A stretch of DNA of 16,828 nt from Candidatus Thorarchaeota archaeon (GCA_004524595.1 SDOA01000095.1:1-16828), one strand, 5' to 3'. Positions 1 through 7,041 are shown, numbered from the stretch's first letter. Numbers and translations are program-made. The notes: generated by a model not told the origin, from the sequence alone.

Positions 1-92
1 GCATGCTGAACATTGTTGACCTTCTCAATATGAGCTAGGGCCTCACTAGCAGTTCCAACTTTGACTTTGACCAGAACATATACGACGACCAA
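1..92 (-). CDS. Lrp/AsnC-type ligand-binding (RAM) domain protein, N-terminal part
   Basis: The minus strand reads a TTG start at 92-90 followed by an alternating hydrophobic beta strand (LVVVYVLVKVKVG), then a helix (TASEALAHIEKV) and NVQHA at the edge. This is the beta-alpha pattern of the effector-binding RAM domain of Lrp/AsnC regulators. GGAGGT at 104-99 lies 6 bases before the TTG, a near-ideal spacing, and no in-frame ATG or GTG lies close upstream, so TTG is the start. The protein begins directly with the RAM domain. It therefore lacks the usual N-terminal helix-turn-helix and is probably a stand-alone RAM protein of about 75-80 residues that would bind an amino acid or a partner regulator. 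Only about 30 residues are visible; the rest is off the left edge. Confidence 0.7.
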   Translation of the reverse strand, partial: MVVVYVLVKVKVGTASEALAHIEKVNNVQH

Positions 93-229
93 CGCGTTAC
101 CTCCTGAATGTATTATATTGACGCAATTCCACAAAAACATATCTAATAATTGACAGCACTTGTGAAATCCTACTGTAAAGAGAAGACATATACTGTAATT
201 ATGTTGGATGATTATGAAGTGATGAATTC

Positions 230-487
230 ATGCGTGAACTCAGAAGCATTGATGTCGATAGTCAAGGTGCCCCTGTAGAATACGATCCAATGAAGGTCCG
301 AAAAGACTGCCGAAACACAACAATCTACTGCATCATATCCCTCTTGCTTTTCATTGCTGCCTTTCAACTCAGCAATCCAGAGGTTATGCAGGCACTTCCA
401 GGAGGACCTGCTACCTCCATGGTCTTAGGGATCCTCATCATCGTTGCAGTGTTTGTTCTCTGTTATATTCAGAGACCTCGAAGATAG
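230..487 (+). CDS. Small two-helix membrane protein, unknown function
   Basis: This is an 85-residue protein I do not recognise. About 30 mostly polar residues come first (several charged, one Cys at 27). A hydrophobic segment spans about 31-47, a short loop with PGG follows at about 50-61, and a second hydrophobic segment spans about 62-80. The tail is basic (QRPRR). By the positive-inside rule both ends probably face the cytoplasm. The ATG at 230 has no convincing SD. An A/T-rich stretch at about 187-203 could be a TATA element for a short-leader transcript. It stands alone, divergent from the RAM-domain gene and 74 bases before the racemase gene, which has its own promoter. The composition looks genuinely coding, but no function can be assigned. 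Confidence 0.6.
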   Translation: MRELRSIDVDSQGAPVEYDPMKVRKDCRNTTIYCIISLLLFIAAFQLSNPEVMQALPGGPATSMVLGILIIVAVFVLCYIQRPRR

Positions 488-512
488 TCTATTTATGATG
501 ACTTGATACGCT

Positions 513-527
513 CGAAAGGATATAATA
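513..527 (+). promoter_or_regulatory. BRE/TATA promoter of the racemase-dipeptidase-deoxyribosyltransferase operon
   Basis: CGAAAGGATATAATA is a purine-rich BRE-like stretch joined to a TATA element. Transcription would start about 25 bases downstream, near 548. That gives a short leader holding AGGTG (551-555) before the ATG at 562. Assigned by motif and spacing only. Confidence 0.6.
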
Positions 528-561
528 CCTACCACTCATTCTAGAAGGATAGGTGCTTCAA

Positions 562-1305
562 ATGGAGCTGCTCTATCTAATACCCGGAGATGGAATGCCT
601 GAAGATGAACTAGTTCGTCGAGAGAGAACTGCGAATACTGTCGCTCGAAAGGGAACTCACGTTACTGTAGAGGAGGTGGGTGAAGGACCTATTTCTATCG
701 AGTCAGCTATCGAGGAGTACATGTCAGTCGGACCTATGCTGAAGCGGTTATTTCAGCTCCGTAAAGAGAACAAGTACGATGCTATAATTATTGGTTGTGC
801 AGGAGACCCGGGACTCCGACCAGCGCGAGAGCTCATGGATGTCCCCATCATTGGACCTGCAGAGTCGTCGTTTCACTATGCGTGCATGATAAGCGACCGT
901 TTCAGTGTCATCTCACCACTTCAGGCAGGTGTTGATTCAGCAGATGACCTGATGGCTCGAATACGCGAGATGGGTCTCTCAACGCGGCTGTCTTCAGTGG
1001 AATTTGTTGAGATACCAATAGTTCAGATGTGGAGTGATGATTCAGGTCCCGTAGTTCAACAAGTGACGCAGGCAATAAGTAAAGCCATAGGGAAAGGAGC
1101 TGGAAGTGTTGTCCTAGGATGCATGTCAATGGCCTTCAGGACAGCAAACATGGACTGGGAGAAGATTGAGATTCCAGTCGTCAATCCATTGCAGGTGGCA
1201 ATAAAAGTTGCAGAGACATTTGTGGATATTGGGCTAAAACAGAGTCGTGTAACTTATCCAGCTGCAGACTTGAAGAAATTAGTTGATACAGTTTTCAGAG
1301 AATAG
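562..1305 (+). CDS. Asp/Glu/hydantoin racemase family protein
   Basis: This 247-residue protein belongs to the cofactor-independent Asp/Glu/hydantoin racemase superfamily. These enzymes invert a carbon next to a carboxylate or amide using two cysteines as acid and base. Both are visible: Cys79 in IIIGCAGDPGL and Cys187 in VVLGCMSM, at the spacing typical of hydantoin/allantoin racemases. VPIIGPAESS and IPVVNPLQ are also in the usual positions, and the length is normal for the family. A GTG nine bases upstream is also in frame, but AGGTG at 551-555 is an SD placed 6 bases before ATG 562, so ATG 562 is preferred. It is the first gene of an operon; the next gene starts 13 bases after its stop. 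The exact substrate (hydantoin, allantoin, amino acid) cannot be read from the sequence. A decarboxylase or isomerase role within the superfamily is less likely because both cysteines are kept. Confidence 0.85.
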   Translation: MELLYLIPGDGMPEDELVRRERTANTVARKGTHVTVEEVGEGPISIESAIEEYMSVGPMLKRLFQLRKENKYDAIIIGCAGDPGLRPARELMDVPIIGPAESSFHYACMISDRFSVISPLQAGVDSADDLMARIREMGLSTRLSSVEFVEIPIVQMWSDDSGPVVQQVTQAISKAIGKGAGSVVLGCMSMAFRTANMDWEKIEIPVVNPLQVAIKVAETFVDIGLKQSRVTYPAADLKKLVDTVFRE

Positions 1306-1318
1306 AGGGATTGAAGAA

Positions 1319-2548
1319 ATGGGAAAGAGAAAGAAATACACAGGATACAGAGCCTATGAATACTTGACTCCAGGAATTGATTATAGAGAGTTCACACTTC
1401 GACAGGCAACTAAGAAGGAGTGGGAATATAGAGTTCCATTATCAAAGACAGAAGAAGAGCGAGTTGAGGAGATATTCGAAAAGAACATAGTCATAGACCT
1501 TCATGAGCACCCTGTCTTGTATCCTGAGGACCCAAGTCAGACCTTGGCACTGAATAGTGAAGGTAGGGACTTTCTGGCCTATGAGGCTCTTAGTAGGTCA
1601 GGTCTCGATGTGGTGTTTGACAATCTTATGGATGGTTCTGTTGTAATCACTTCTAAACATGGTTGGAAATGGACAGATACCATACATGACCTCGGACAGA
1701 GATTATGTGACATTGCGCACCAGGACTTTGTCATCCATTGCAAGAGTGTGAAGGACATCCATTATGCCTTTGAACATGGTAAGTTAGCATGGGTCGCGGC
1801 TCTTGAGTCCTCTTCATGTATCGAGAATGAAGTAGATAGAATCGATGTCCTCTATGGTCTGGGTATCAGACAAATGGGACTGGTTTATAGTGAATCTAAT
1901 AGACTTGGCACAGGTCTCGATGAGATGCGTGATGGGGGCCTAACAGACTTTGGATACGACTGTGTGATAAGAATGAACAAGGTAGGAATGCTTGTGGATG
2001 TAAGTCATGTGAGTGACCAGACTGCAAGGGATACGATTGAAGCAAGCAAGAAACCTGTCATCATCTCACATGCAGGAGCAAAGACCGTACATACAATTAA
2101 ACGCATGGTTCCAGATGATGTTCTTCAGGCGCTCGCCAAGATCGATGGTATCATTGGCATTGAGGCTGCTCCCGGGTATACCGCAACCAATGATAATCCA
2201 ATACCGTCGATTGATACATACATGGCACACCTTGAGTATTGTATCGACCTTATGGGAATTGATCATGTTGGTTGTGGTCCTGACACGCTCTATGGAGACC
2301 ATGTTGGTCTATACAGACTCTACGACGAACGCATCGCAAAAGCAGGTATGGGGCATTATCCACGCCCCAAGCAACAGGAAGACCTTGAAGTGAAAGAGCT
2401 TCCAGAGTATGTCAAAGGACTTGAGAACCCCACAGAGGCGATTTACAATGTGGTTCGCTGGATGGTGAAGAATGGATATTCAGATGCTGACATTGCAAAG
2501 ATCATTGGCCGGAATGCCTTGAGAGTGATTGAGAGAGTCTGGTATTAG
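1319..2548 (+). CDS. Peptidase M19 (renal/membrane dipeptidase) family metallohydrolase
   Basis: This 409-residue protein carries the M19 signature. GLTDFGYDCVIRMNKVGMLV leads into DVSHVS with metal ligand His230. PVIISHAGAKTV carries His251. LES has Glu163, the usual bridging glutamate. VGCGPDTLYG occupies the late Asp region. The C-terminal IIGRNALRVIERVW matches the GGNxLRVxxxvW end of the family. The first metal motif is unusual: the family normally has HxD, but here DLHEHP gives His62 and His64. M19 enzymes hydrolyse dipeptides, often with a D-residue, in a binuclear zinc TIM barrel. No signal peptide is seen, so it is probably cytoplasmic. GAGGGA at 1305-1310 lies 8 bases before ATG 1319, which makes the longer TTG start at 1283, inside the upstream gene, unlikely. 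Tight linkage to a racemase suggests work on D/L peptides, amides or hydantoin-like compounds; this is inference. Confidence 0.85.
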   Translation: MGKRKKYTGYRAYEYLTPGIDYREFTLRQATKKEWEYRVPLSKTEEERVEEIFEKNIVIDLHEHPVLYPEDPSQTLALNSEGRDFLAYEALSRSGLDVVFDNLMDGSVVITSKHGWKWTDTIHDLGQRLCDIAHQDFVIHCKSVKDIHYAFEHGKLAWVAALESSSCIENEVDRIDVLYGLGIRQMGLVYSESNRLGTGLDEMRDGGLTDFGYDCVIRMNKVGMLVDVSHVSDQTARDTIEASKKPVIISHAGAKTVHTIKRMVPDDVLQALAKIDGIIGIEAAPGYTATNDNPIPSIDTYMAHLEYCIDLMGIDHVGCGPDTLYGDHVGLYRLYDERIAKAGMGHYPRPKQQEDLEVKELPEYVKGLENPTEAIYNVVRWMVKNGYSDADIAKIIGRNALRVIERVWY

Positions 2549-2567
2549 AGGGGGAGTCGTAGAGATT

Positions 2568-2993
2568 ATGAGCAAAAAGATCTACTGGGCAAATGCCCTC
2601 TTCTCTGAGGCAGATAGAAAGTTCAATGAAGAGTCAGTTGCACAAGTTCGTGCCGCAGGATACACAGTCTTTCTCCCACAGGAGGCTTTTCTGAAGGAAG
2701 CCGATCCAACCAATGAAGAAATCTTCAAAGTAGATACAGATGAACTCCAGTCATGTGATGTTGTTATAGCATGCCTTGATCAGTTTCCAATAGATAGTGG
2801 AGTGGCATGCGAGATTGGAGTTGCTTATGCATCAGGTATACCAGTGATAGGTCTCTATACAGATATCAGAAGCAAACGGAGAGGCCCTGGAAGGATGTAC
2901 AAAAATCAATACGTACTTGGAGCTATCGAGATTAGAGGGGAGATTGTGTCCAGTGTAGACAAGCTACTTGATACTCTTCCAAAGTATGTATGA
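2568..2993 (+). CDS. Nucleoside 2-deoxyribosyltransferase family protein
   Basis: This 141-residue protein has the fold motifs of the nucleoside 2-deoxyribosyltransferase family (Pfam Nuc_deoxyrib_tr). It has an N-terminal IYWANALFSEADR strand-turn-helix and CDVVIACLD at 63-71. The hallmark DSGVACEIGVAYASGIPVIGL begins at Asp76, with Glu82 six residues later, the spacing of the catalytic Asp and Glu in known enzymes. Members swap or hydrolyse the base of 2'-deoxynucleosides or of nucleotides such as dNMPs. Family length is about 140-160 residues, so it is complete. ATG 2568 follows a G-rich SD-like stretch (2549-2556) after the M19 stop at 2548, so it is the third operon gene. Why a deoxyribosyl-type enzyme joins a racemase and an M19 enzyme is not clear; the local protein could instead act on an N-ribosidic or hydantoin-like substrate. 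Confidence 0.82.
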   Translation: MSKKIYWANALFSEADRKFNEESVAQVRAAGYTVFLPQEAFLKEADPTNEEIFKVDTDELQSCDVVIACLDQFPIDSGVACEIGVAYASGIPVIGLYTDIRSKRRGPGRMYKNQYVLGAIEIRGEIVSSVDKLLDTLPKYV

Positions 2994-3009
2994 CTTGATA
3001 GTTGTGTAT

Positions 3010-3246
3010 TTATGATATTATTCCCATATTCATTAAAGACACTTTGAGTCTCTGCTTGAAGCCTTCAGCATCATCACTTGAGAGCTTCTTTCGCACCATC
3101 TTCCATGCAGCCGCAGAATTAGGATAGTCCACACTCAGCATATCATGGATTAGCTCATCGATTTTGTCCCTATTCTCCTTGGTCAATTCGACACCAATCT
3201 CTTCGAATAGTTCCTTCATTCTTGAATTCTTGAAGTAGCTTGTCAT
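3010..3246 (-). CDS. Small conserved protein, paralogue of the zinc-ribbon protein at 10693-11055
   Basis: This is a 78-residue, charged, helical, soluble protein that I do not recognise. MKELFEEIGVELTKENRDKI and the following region to AAAWKMVRKKL align over about 65 residues with the N-terminal domain of the protein at 10693-11055. Shared features include MK..F..IG.E.T..NR..ID..IH, a Tyr, Trp-Lys, F...LK and a closing Gly. This copy lacks the C-terminal zinc ribbon. The ATG at 3246 is preferred over the ATG nine codons later because the paralogue also reads T-[SC]-Y-F just after its likely start. It converges with the deoxyribosyltransferase gene, with only 16 bases between stops. The paralogy shows the reading frame is real, but not what the protein does. 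Confidence 0.75.
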   Translation of the reverse strand: MTSYFKNSRMKELFEEIGVELTKENRDKIDELIHDMLSVDYPNSAAAWKMVRKKLSSDDAEGFKQRLKVSLMNMGIIS

Positions 3247-3388
3247 TTAGTCTTAGACTGCATAATCCATTATTATTTTTTCTCCCAATCAAATGGAATA
3301 TAGTCAGAACTCATCTACACGGTAGATATCATATCCTCCACTAGAACAGACTCCCATGAATAATAAGGTCGGCTTCATTTTGAATATA

Positions 3389-3868
3389 TTAAACAAATGT
3401 AGGAGGGCTGCGTTTCACAAAGTTGTCAGGATTAACACCTACTGTAACAACTTCCCCAGTTGCACATAGTGTATCATCAGCATAGAGTGAACATGAGACC
3501 GTGATCTTGCGACCGTCATCGTCTGTGACTCTTCCTCGCAGGGTAAGTGGGCGATCCAGAGGTGTTGGTCGAAGAAATTTCACTGTTAGTGATGCAGTAA
3601 CATGCATCAATGGCTTATGATCATCTGCACGTGCTTTTGCATAAGCATTAGCAGTCCCAGTACCGTGACAGTCAATAATTGTAGAGATGATTCCACCATT
3701 CAGAATTCCAGGGAAGGCAAGATGATGCTCTTTTGGAATGAATGTAGCAACGGTCTCTTCGTCTTCCCAATAGCTCTTCAGTTGGAGTCCATGTGTATTG
3801 TTCTTGCCGCACCCCCAACAATAGGTAGCGAGTTCTGGCCATTCATCTTGTATTGGTGCTTTAGTCAT
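3389..3868 (-). CDS. Hotdog-fold acyl-CoA thioesterase (PaaI/4HBT-like)
   Basis: This 159-residue protein shows the pattern of PaaI/THEM4-type hotdog thioesterases, which hydrolyse acyl- or aryl-CoA thioesters as homo-oligomers. FPGILNGGIISTIIDCHG holds the conserved Asn57-Gly-Gly and Asp66. VKFLRPTPLDRPLTLRGRV is the central hotdog strand, and SCSLYADDTLCATGEVVTV the final strand. An N-terminal CWGCGKNNTHGLQL (Cys17, Cys20) is common in archaeal and actinobacterial members of this subgroup. ATG 3868 lies about 26 bases from the centre of a minus-strand TATA element at 3891-3900, so the message is probably leaderless. The gene is divergent from the MinD-like gene and shares a promoter region of about 90 bases with it. 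The substrate cannot be told. Confidence 0.85.
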   Translation of the reverse strand: MTKAPIQDEWPELATYCWGCGKNNTHGLQLKSYWEDEETVATFIPKEHHLAFPGILNGGIISTIIDCHGTGTANAYAKARADDHKPLMHVTASLTVKFLRPTPLDRPLTLRGRVTDDDGRKITVSCSLYADDTLCATGEVVTVGVNPDNFVKRSPPTFV

Positions 3869-3890
3869 ACAGAATCTAATTCCGTATCAA

Positions 3891-3902
3891 ATGTAAATAT
3901 TC
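3891..3902 (-). promoter_or_regulatory. TATA element of the thioesterase gene
   Basis: On the minus strand GAATATTTACAT lies about 26 bases (centre) before ATG 3868, the spacing expected for a leaderless archaeal transcript. Confidence 0.5.
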
Positions 3903-3917
3903 CTAGAGAATCGACAA

Positions 3918-3927
3918 CATTTAATGC
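3918..3927 (+). promoter_or_regulatory. TATA-like element of the MinD-like gene
   Basis: ACATTTAATG lies about 30-40 bases before the ATG at 3959. It would place the transcription start near 3948-3952, giving a very short leader. Assigned by motif and spacing only. Confidence 0.4.
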
Positions 3928-3958
3928 GTTGGAATAATGGGCATCCTAGGGACGCGTG

Positions 3959-4747
3959 ATGACGACAATAACAATCCATAGCTTCAAGGGTGGAACAGGC
4001 AAATCTCTCATTGCTGTAGGTCTTGCGCACTCATATAGTAAAGATGGAGAGAGAGTGCTACTGATTGACGGTGATTATGGAGCACCCTGCCTTGATAGCT
4101 TTTTCCCACCTAAAGAGAAGAAAAAGCCATTTCCGGACTTTCTAAAAGGGAAGGCAAAATTGAAGGAGGTTGTGTCTGAGACCGTCTTTCGAGACCTGTT
4201 TGTGAGCTATGCGCCTGCACCTAATTTTGGAGAAGAGATACTCCGAGCTGATGTTGCTACGCATGGGAGGTATCTCAAGAAACTGCTTGAGGGGATAAGC
4301 ATCGCAAAAGGTGACATGGGATTTGATAAGATTGTTATTGATAATTCCAATGGAGTGACATTACCTGCCATCAATCACCTATCATCTAGTAACCTCTCTG
4401 TCATTGTACTCAGACCAGTTCGGTATGGAGCTGAATCAACCTATTCCCTGATCGATACCATCTACAAGAAGCTCAGATATGTCGATTCTGGTAGCACTCG
4501 CCGGGATTTCATTGTCTGGAACCAGGTACCTACGAATGAGGACTCATCATTCGACCCACGCGTCGAGGAGTATCTGAACTACTGGATACAGAAATTCAAA
4601 GACTCGGAGATTATGCACGCAGCAACAATTCCCTATATCTCAGCTGTTGTCACTGCAATGATAACTGACATTGCTCAGGATCTACCAGTCCTAGTGAATC
4701 TAATACAGCCCTATATTGAAGAGGTCAAGAGTAAAATAGCAGAATGA
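3959..4747 (+). CDS. MinD/ParA-like P-loop ATPase
   Basis: This 262-residue protein carries the deviant Walker A of the SIMIBI MinD/ParA/Mrp class: SFKGGTGKS with signature Lys10 and catalytic Lys15. The switch region VLLIDGDYGAPCLDSFF has Asp38 and Asp40. The Walker B strand is FDKIVIDNSNG with Asp128; the usual DTPPG is replaced by DNSNG. IVWNQVP near residue 186 fits the base-recognition Asn of the family. Such ATPases dimerise on ATP and position DNA, membranes or metal clusters. There is no CxxC for Fe-S loading and no clear amphipathic membrane helix at the C-terminus. An upstream GTG (3956) directly precedes ATG 3959; the ATG is the better start. The nearest downstream gene encodes a coiled-coil winged-helix protein, which may be a partner. 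A chromosome-partition, polarity or regulatory ATPase role cannot be separated from sequence alone. Confidence 0.8.
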   Translation: MTTITIHSFKGGTGKSLIAVGLAHSYSKDGERVLLIDGDYGAPCLDSFFPPKEKKKPFPDFLKGKAKLKEVVSETVFRDLFVSYAPAPNFGEEILRADVATHGRYLKKLLEGISIAKGDMGFDKIVIDNSNGVTLPAINHLSSSNLSVIVLRPVRYGAESTYSLIDTIYKKLRYVDSGSTRRDFIVWNQVPTNEDSSFDPRVEEYLNYWIQKFKDSEIMHAATIPYISAVVTAMITDIAQDLPVLVNLIQPYIEEVKSKIAE

Positions 4748-4780
4748 TTATATTGTAGTACAAAATAGGAAGAACTTTAT

Positions 4781-4803
4781 GGAATTATACATAATGTAAT
4801 ACC
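4781..4803 (+). promoter_or_regulatory. Promoter of the winged-helix gene within an imperfect palindrome
   Basis: The stretch from GGAATTATA to TGTAATACC forms two outer arms that match at 7 of 9 positions when one is reverse-complemented. The TATA-like TTATACATAAT is in the middle. It lies 33-55 bases before ATG 4836, so transcription would begin a few bases before the SD-like AGAGGG (about 4822-4828). A dimeric protein binding here would cover the promoter. Confidence 0.35.
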
Positions 4804-4835
4804 ATAGTGTTTGAGTCATCAAAGAGGGATGTCTA

Positions 4836-5507
4836 ATGACCAGTGATAGGAATAATCAAGACTTGAGCAAGATTCTCAGAGGTATTGAGTCCCAACTCAA
4901 GTCCATTCACAGTGTCTTATCTGGATTAGAACAGAGAATAGATACTCTAGAGCAATCTGTAGGTCATTCAGGATATCCCCAGAGAGAGAATCCACTCATC
5001 TATTCCAAAGTATTGATGAGGACGCTGCAGGCAATTGAGGACTTTGAGAGAGAGAGAGGGCATGGAGTAGTGGCAAAGGACTTGGCCGCAATTCGTGATG
5101 TTGAACTGCCAACCATCTATGATCATCTTGCAAAGCTGGAGGAGACAAGCTTTGTGTTCTGGCAGCGCGGTGCAGAGCTCGGTCTCAAACCTCATAATGC
5201 CAAGTTCTACTCAGTCACAAACAGAGAGGATCATCTGACGGAATTACCAGTCCTCATGGCATTACCAGATGAGGTCGTACCAATAGCTCAAGCAGTTGTG
5301 AAGTCATCACAGAATGGCATTTCCAGAAGTAACCTACTAGAGTCTTTACAAAAACTCAAGAATAAAGGAGAGAAGAATTGGAAAGACATGTCATCTAATG
5401 ACCTTGAGAAACAACTAGACAAAGGGATCAGGTTACTGATGCGGCGTGTGCTCATCAAGAGAAAGAGAGACCCTGAGGATGAATACTACTACCTCTGGGA
5501 GCAATAG
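4836..5507 (+). CDS. Coiled-coil plus winged-helix DNA-binding protein
   Basis: This 223-residue protein is probably a dimeric transcriptional or DNA-organising factor. Residues about 8-43 have heptad spacing (LSKILRGIESQLKSIHSVL, LEQRIDTLEQSV) and should form a coiled coil. Residues about 58-130 look like a winged helix: KVLMRTLQAIEDF, GVVAKDLAAIRDVELPTIYD as the helix-turn-helix, HLAKLEETSFVFWQ as recognition helix and wing, then KFYSVT. The C-terminal part (residues about 140-215) is helical and highly charged and may hold a second winged helix (NGISRSNLLESLQKLK ... GIRLLMRRVLIKRKR ... YYYLW). ATG 4836 is preceded by an AGAGGG SD. It sits 88 bases after the MinD-like gene with its own likely promoter. 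No ligand-binding domain is seen. The exact family is not recognised. Confidence 0.7.
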   Translation: MTSDRNNQDLSKILRGIESQLKSIHSVLSGLEQRIDTLEQSVGHSGYPQRENPLIYSKVLMRTLQAIEDFERERGHGVVAKDLAAIRDVELPTIYDHLAKLEETSFVFWQRGAELGLKPHNAKFYSVTNREDHLTELPVLMALPDEVVPIAQAVVKSSQNGISRSNLLESLQKLKNKGEKNWKDMSSNDLEKQLDKGIRLLMRRVLIKRKRDPEDEYYYLWEQ

Positions 5508-5534
5508 GAATGTCTTCTGACGAAAGAGGTAGAC

Positions 5535-5544
5535 TAAAATTATG
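5535..5544 (+). promoter_or_regulatory. TATA element of the SGNH hydrolase gene
   Basis: TAAAATTATG is centred about 25 bases before ATG 5565. No SD precedes that ATG, so the transcript is probably leaderless. Confidence 0.5.
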
Positions 5545-5564
5545 CCCTCTAAGAGAACAGCATC

Positions 5565-6392
5565 ATGTTCATCGTCATCGTGACAATTTCCCTTGTTCTA
5601 CCCTTTCTGATAGTTTTCTACTTTTTCTGGCAGATGGAAAGACTCCCTAGAAATAGACTGGGAAAATTCCAAAGAGAGGGGGACAAACAAGTTGTTGTAC
5701 TTATGGGAGATAGTATCACTCATGGACAAATTGGGGAGAATTATGTTTCTATGTTGTCAGAGCAGCTAGGAGCTAATTATGATCTTATCAATGCAGGTGT
5801 TAATTCACAACTTGCATGGAATCTACTTGAACGATTGGATGAGATAATCGAGTGTGACCCGGATATCATCACTATCCTGATTGGCACAAATGATGCGAAT
5901 GCAGCCATCTCCGAGTCTGATGCAATATATTACAAAAAGAGAATGAACCTTCCAAAACTACCAGATCGTGAGTGGTTCAGAGATACATTAAATGCAATCA
6001 TTGAACGACTACTTCAAGAGACCACAGCACAGATAGCGATTCTCTCAATTCCACCCATTGGAGAAGTCCCTGAAGATTCCGCGTTCAGAATAAGCAAAGA
6101 GTATTCAGATATAATCAAGGAGACTGCTATGAAAACTGGAGCCACCTACCTCCCCCTCCATGAAAGGATGACTGAGGTACTCATGAAACAACCTGGTAGA
6201 CCAAGCTATCCTCTCAAGAAATTCAAAATAGAAATGATCAAGGCACTGTTCAAGCGATATTTCTTGAGAAAGACATGGAATGATATCGGAGAGGCTGCAG
6301 GATTCTACCTTCATATCGATTACCTTCACCTGAATACACGAGGCGCACAATTAGTCGTAGACCTCATAGCCTCCTTTATGAAAGGGCTGTAG
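5565..6392 (+). CDS. Membrane-anchored SGNH/GDSL-type esterase
   Basis: This 275-residue protein is a serine hydrolase of the SGNH fold with all four blocks. VLMGDSITHG has nucleophile Ser50, NAGVNSQ has Gly78, ILIGTND has Asn109, and IDYLHLNTRGA has Asp252 and His255, the usual DxxH pair. Residues 1-23 are a single hydrophobic helix followed by a basic stretch (RLPRNRLGKFQR). It is therefore anchored by an uncleaved N-terminal segment; with basic residues after the helix, the catalytic domain may well face the cytoplasm, but orientation is uncertain. The family includes lipases, acyl-CoA thioesterases and carbohydrate esterases that remove acyl groups. The substrate is unknown. The region between Asn109 and the Asp/His pair (about 110-250) is long and basic (KKFKIEMIKALFKRYFLRK), perhaps a lid or membrane contact. 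It converges with the GNAT gene, 9 bases apart. Confidence 0.85.
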   Translation: MFIVIVTISLVLPFLIVFYFFWQMERLPRNRLGKFQREGDKQVVVLMGDSITHGQIGENYVSMLSEQLGANYDLINAGVNSQLAWNLLERLDEIIECDPDIITILIGTNDANAAISESDAIYYKKRMNLPKLPDREWFRDTLNAIIERLLQETTAQIAILSIPPIGEVPEDSAFRISKEYSDIIKETAMKTGATYLPLHERMTEVLMKQPGRPSYPLKKFKIEMIKALFKRYFLRKTWNDIGEAAGFYLHIDYLHLNTRGAQLVVDLIASFMKGL

Positions 6393-6401
6393 ATATCTGT
6401 T

Positions 6402-7016
6402 CTAATGCTTCTCTGGAAAAGACTCAGGATTATTATCATTGAGATCTTGCCAATAGAGAACAATGGGTGCCATTCTGTCAAATCCGACAGCCTCGTAAGC
6501 TGCTCGAGCAGGAATATGAGGATCATCAAGTCCAGTCTCAACAAACGCAATTGTCAGACCTTGTTTTCGGAAATAGTCAAGTACATGACGATACATGAAT
6601 TTGCCCAATCCTTTTCCAGCATATTCTGGTAGAATCCCATTATTCAATATCGTACCAAGACTCTTGGGGAAGTTCAACTCAAAACTGACATAACCCACAA
6701 CCTTTGCGGCTTTCTCCAATACCCAGATCCATTCAGGATTCTTAGCAAATAGGGCATGGTTTTGTTGGGTTTTGCTTTCTTCCCAAGGTCTGCTAGTGCC
6801 ATAGATCTGATTGTATATCCGTTCACCATGCATAGATACCCATGAATCATGGATCGGAGTATAACAGATGATTGTGATTCTGTCTATGCTATCAAAGTCA
6901 TCAAGAGCCGCATATCGAAGTAGAAATCCTTCATGTTCAGCAAGTTTCAGCGTGATTTCCTCACAAAAAGCTTGGGAGGTGTTGATATTAAGATAGTCGT
7001 CTAAGTGTATATGCAT
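6402..7016 (-). CDS. GNAT family N-acetyltransferase
   Basis: This 204-residue protein has the acetyl-CoA-binding core of the GNAT fold. AAKVVGYVSFELN forms strand beta4, GILPEYAGKGLGKFMYR is motif A (AGKGLG at 133-138) binding the CoA pyrophosphate, and PARAAYEAVGFDR is the motif B helix that precedes the last strand. The N-terminal half (residues 1-100) is longer than in the minimal domain and has a Trp/Tyr-rich stretch (WVSMHGERIYNQIYG) that would build the acceptor site. The acceptor is unknown; options include amino acids, polyamines, small toxins or protein N-termini. ATG 7016 has no SD and lies about 25-35 bases downstream of an A/T-rich element inside a perfect inverted repeat (7042-7062), suggesting a leaderless and possibly repressed gene. 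Confidence 0.82.
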   Translation of the reverse strand: MHIHLDDYLNINTSQAFCEEITLKLAEHEGFLLRYAALDDFDSIDRITIICYTPIHDSWVSMHGERIYNQIYGTSRPWEESKTQQNHALFAKNPEWIWVLEKAAKVVGYVSFELNFPKSLGTILNNGILPEYAGKGLGKFMYRHVLDYFRKQGLTIAFVETGLDDPHIPARAAYEAVGFDRMAPIVLYWQDLNDNNPESFPEKH

Positions 7017-7041
7017 GTTAAAATCATTCTATGTACTGATT

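Noticed and set aside
1283..1318. Longer N-terminus of the M19 gene from TTG 1283
   Set aside because: It lies inside the racemase gene, and an SD (GAGGGA, 1305-1310) sits correctly before ATG 1319.
4836..6392. Winged-helix gene and SGNH hydrolase gene as one operon with the MinD-like gene
   Set aside because: Each gene has its own TATA-like element, with gaps of 88 and 57 bases and a likely leaderless SGNH start, so a single operon is not supported.
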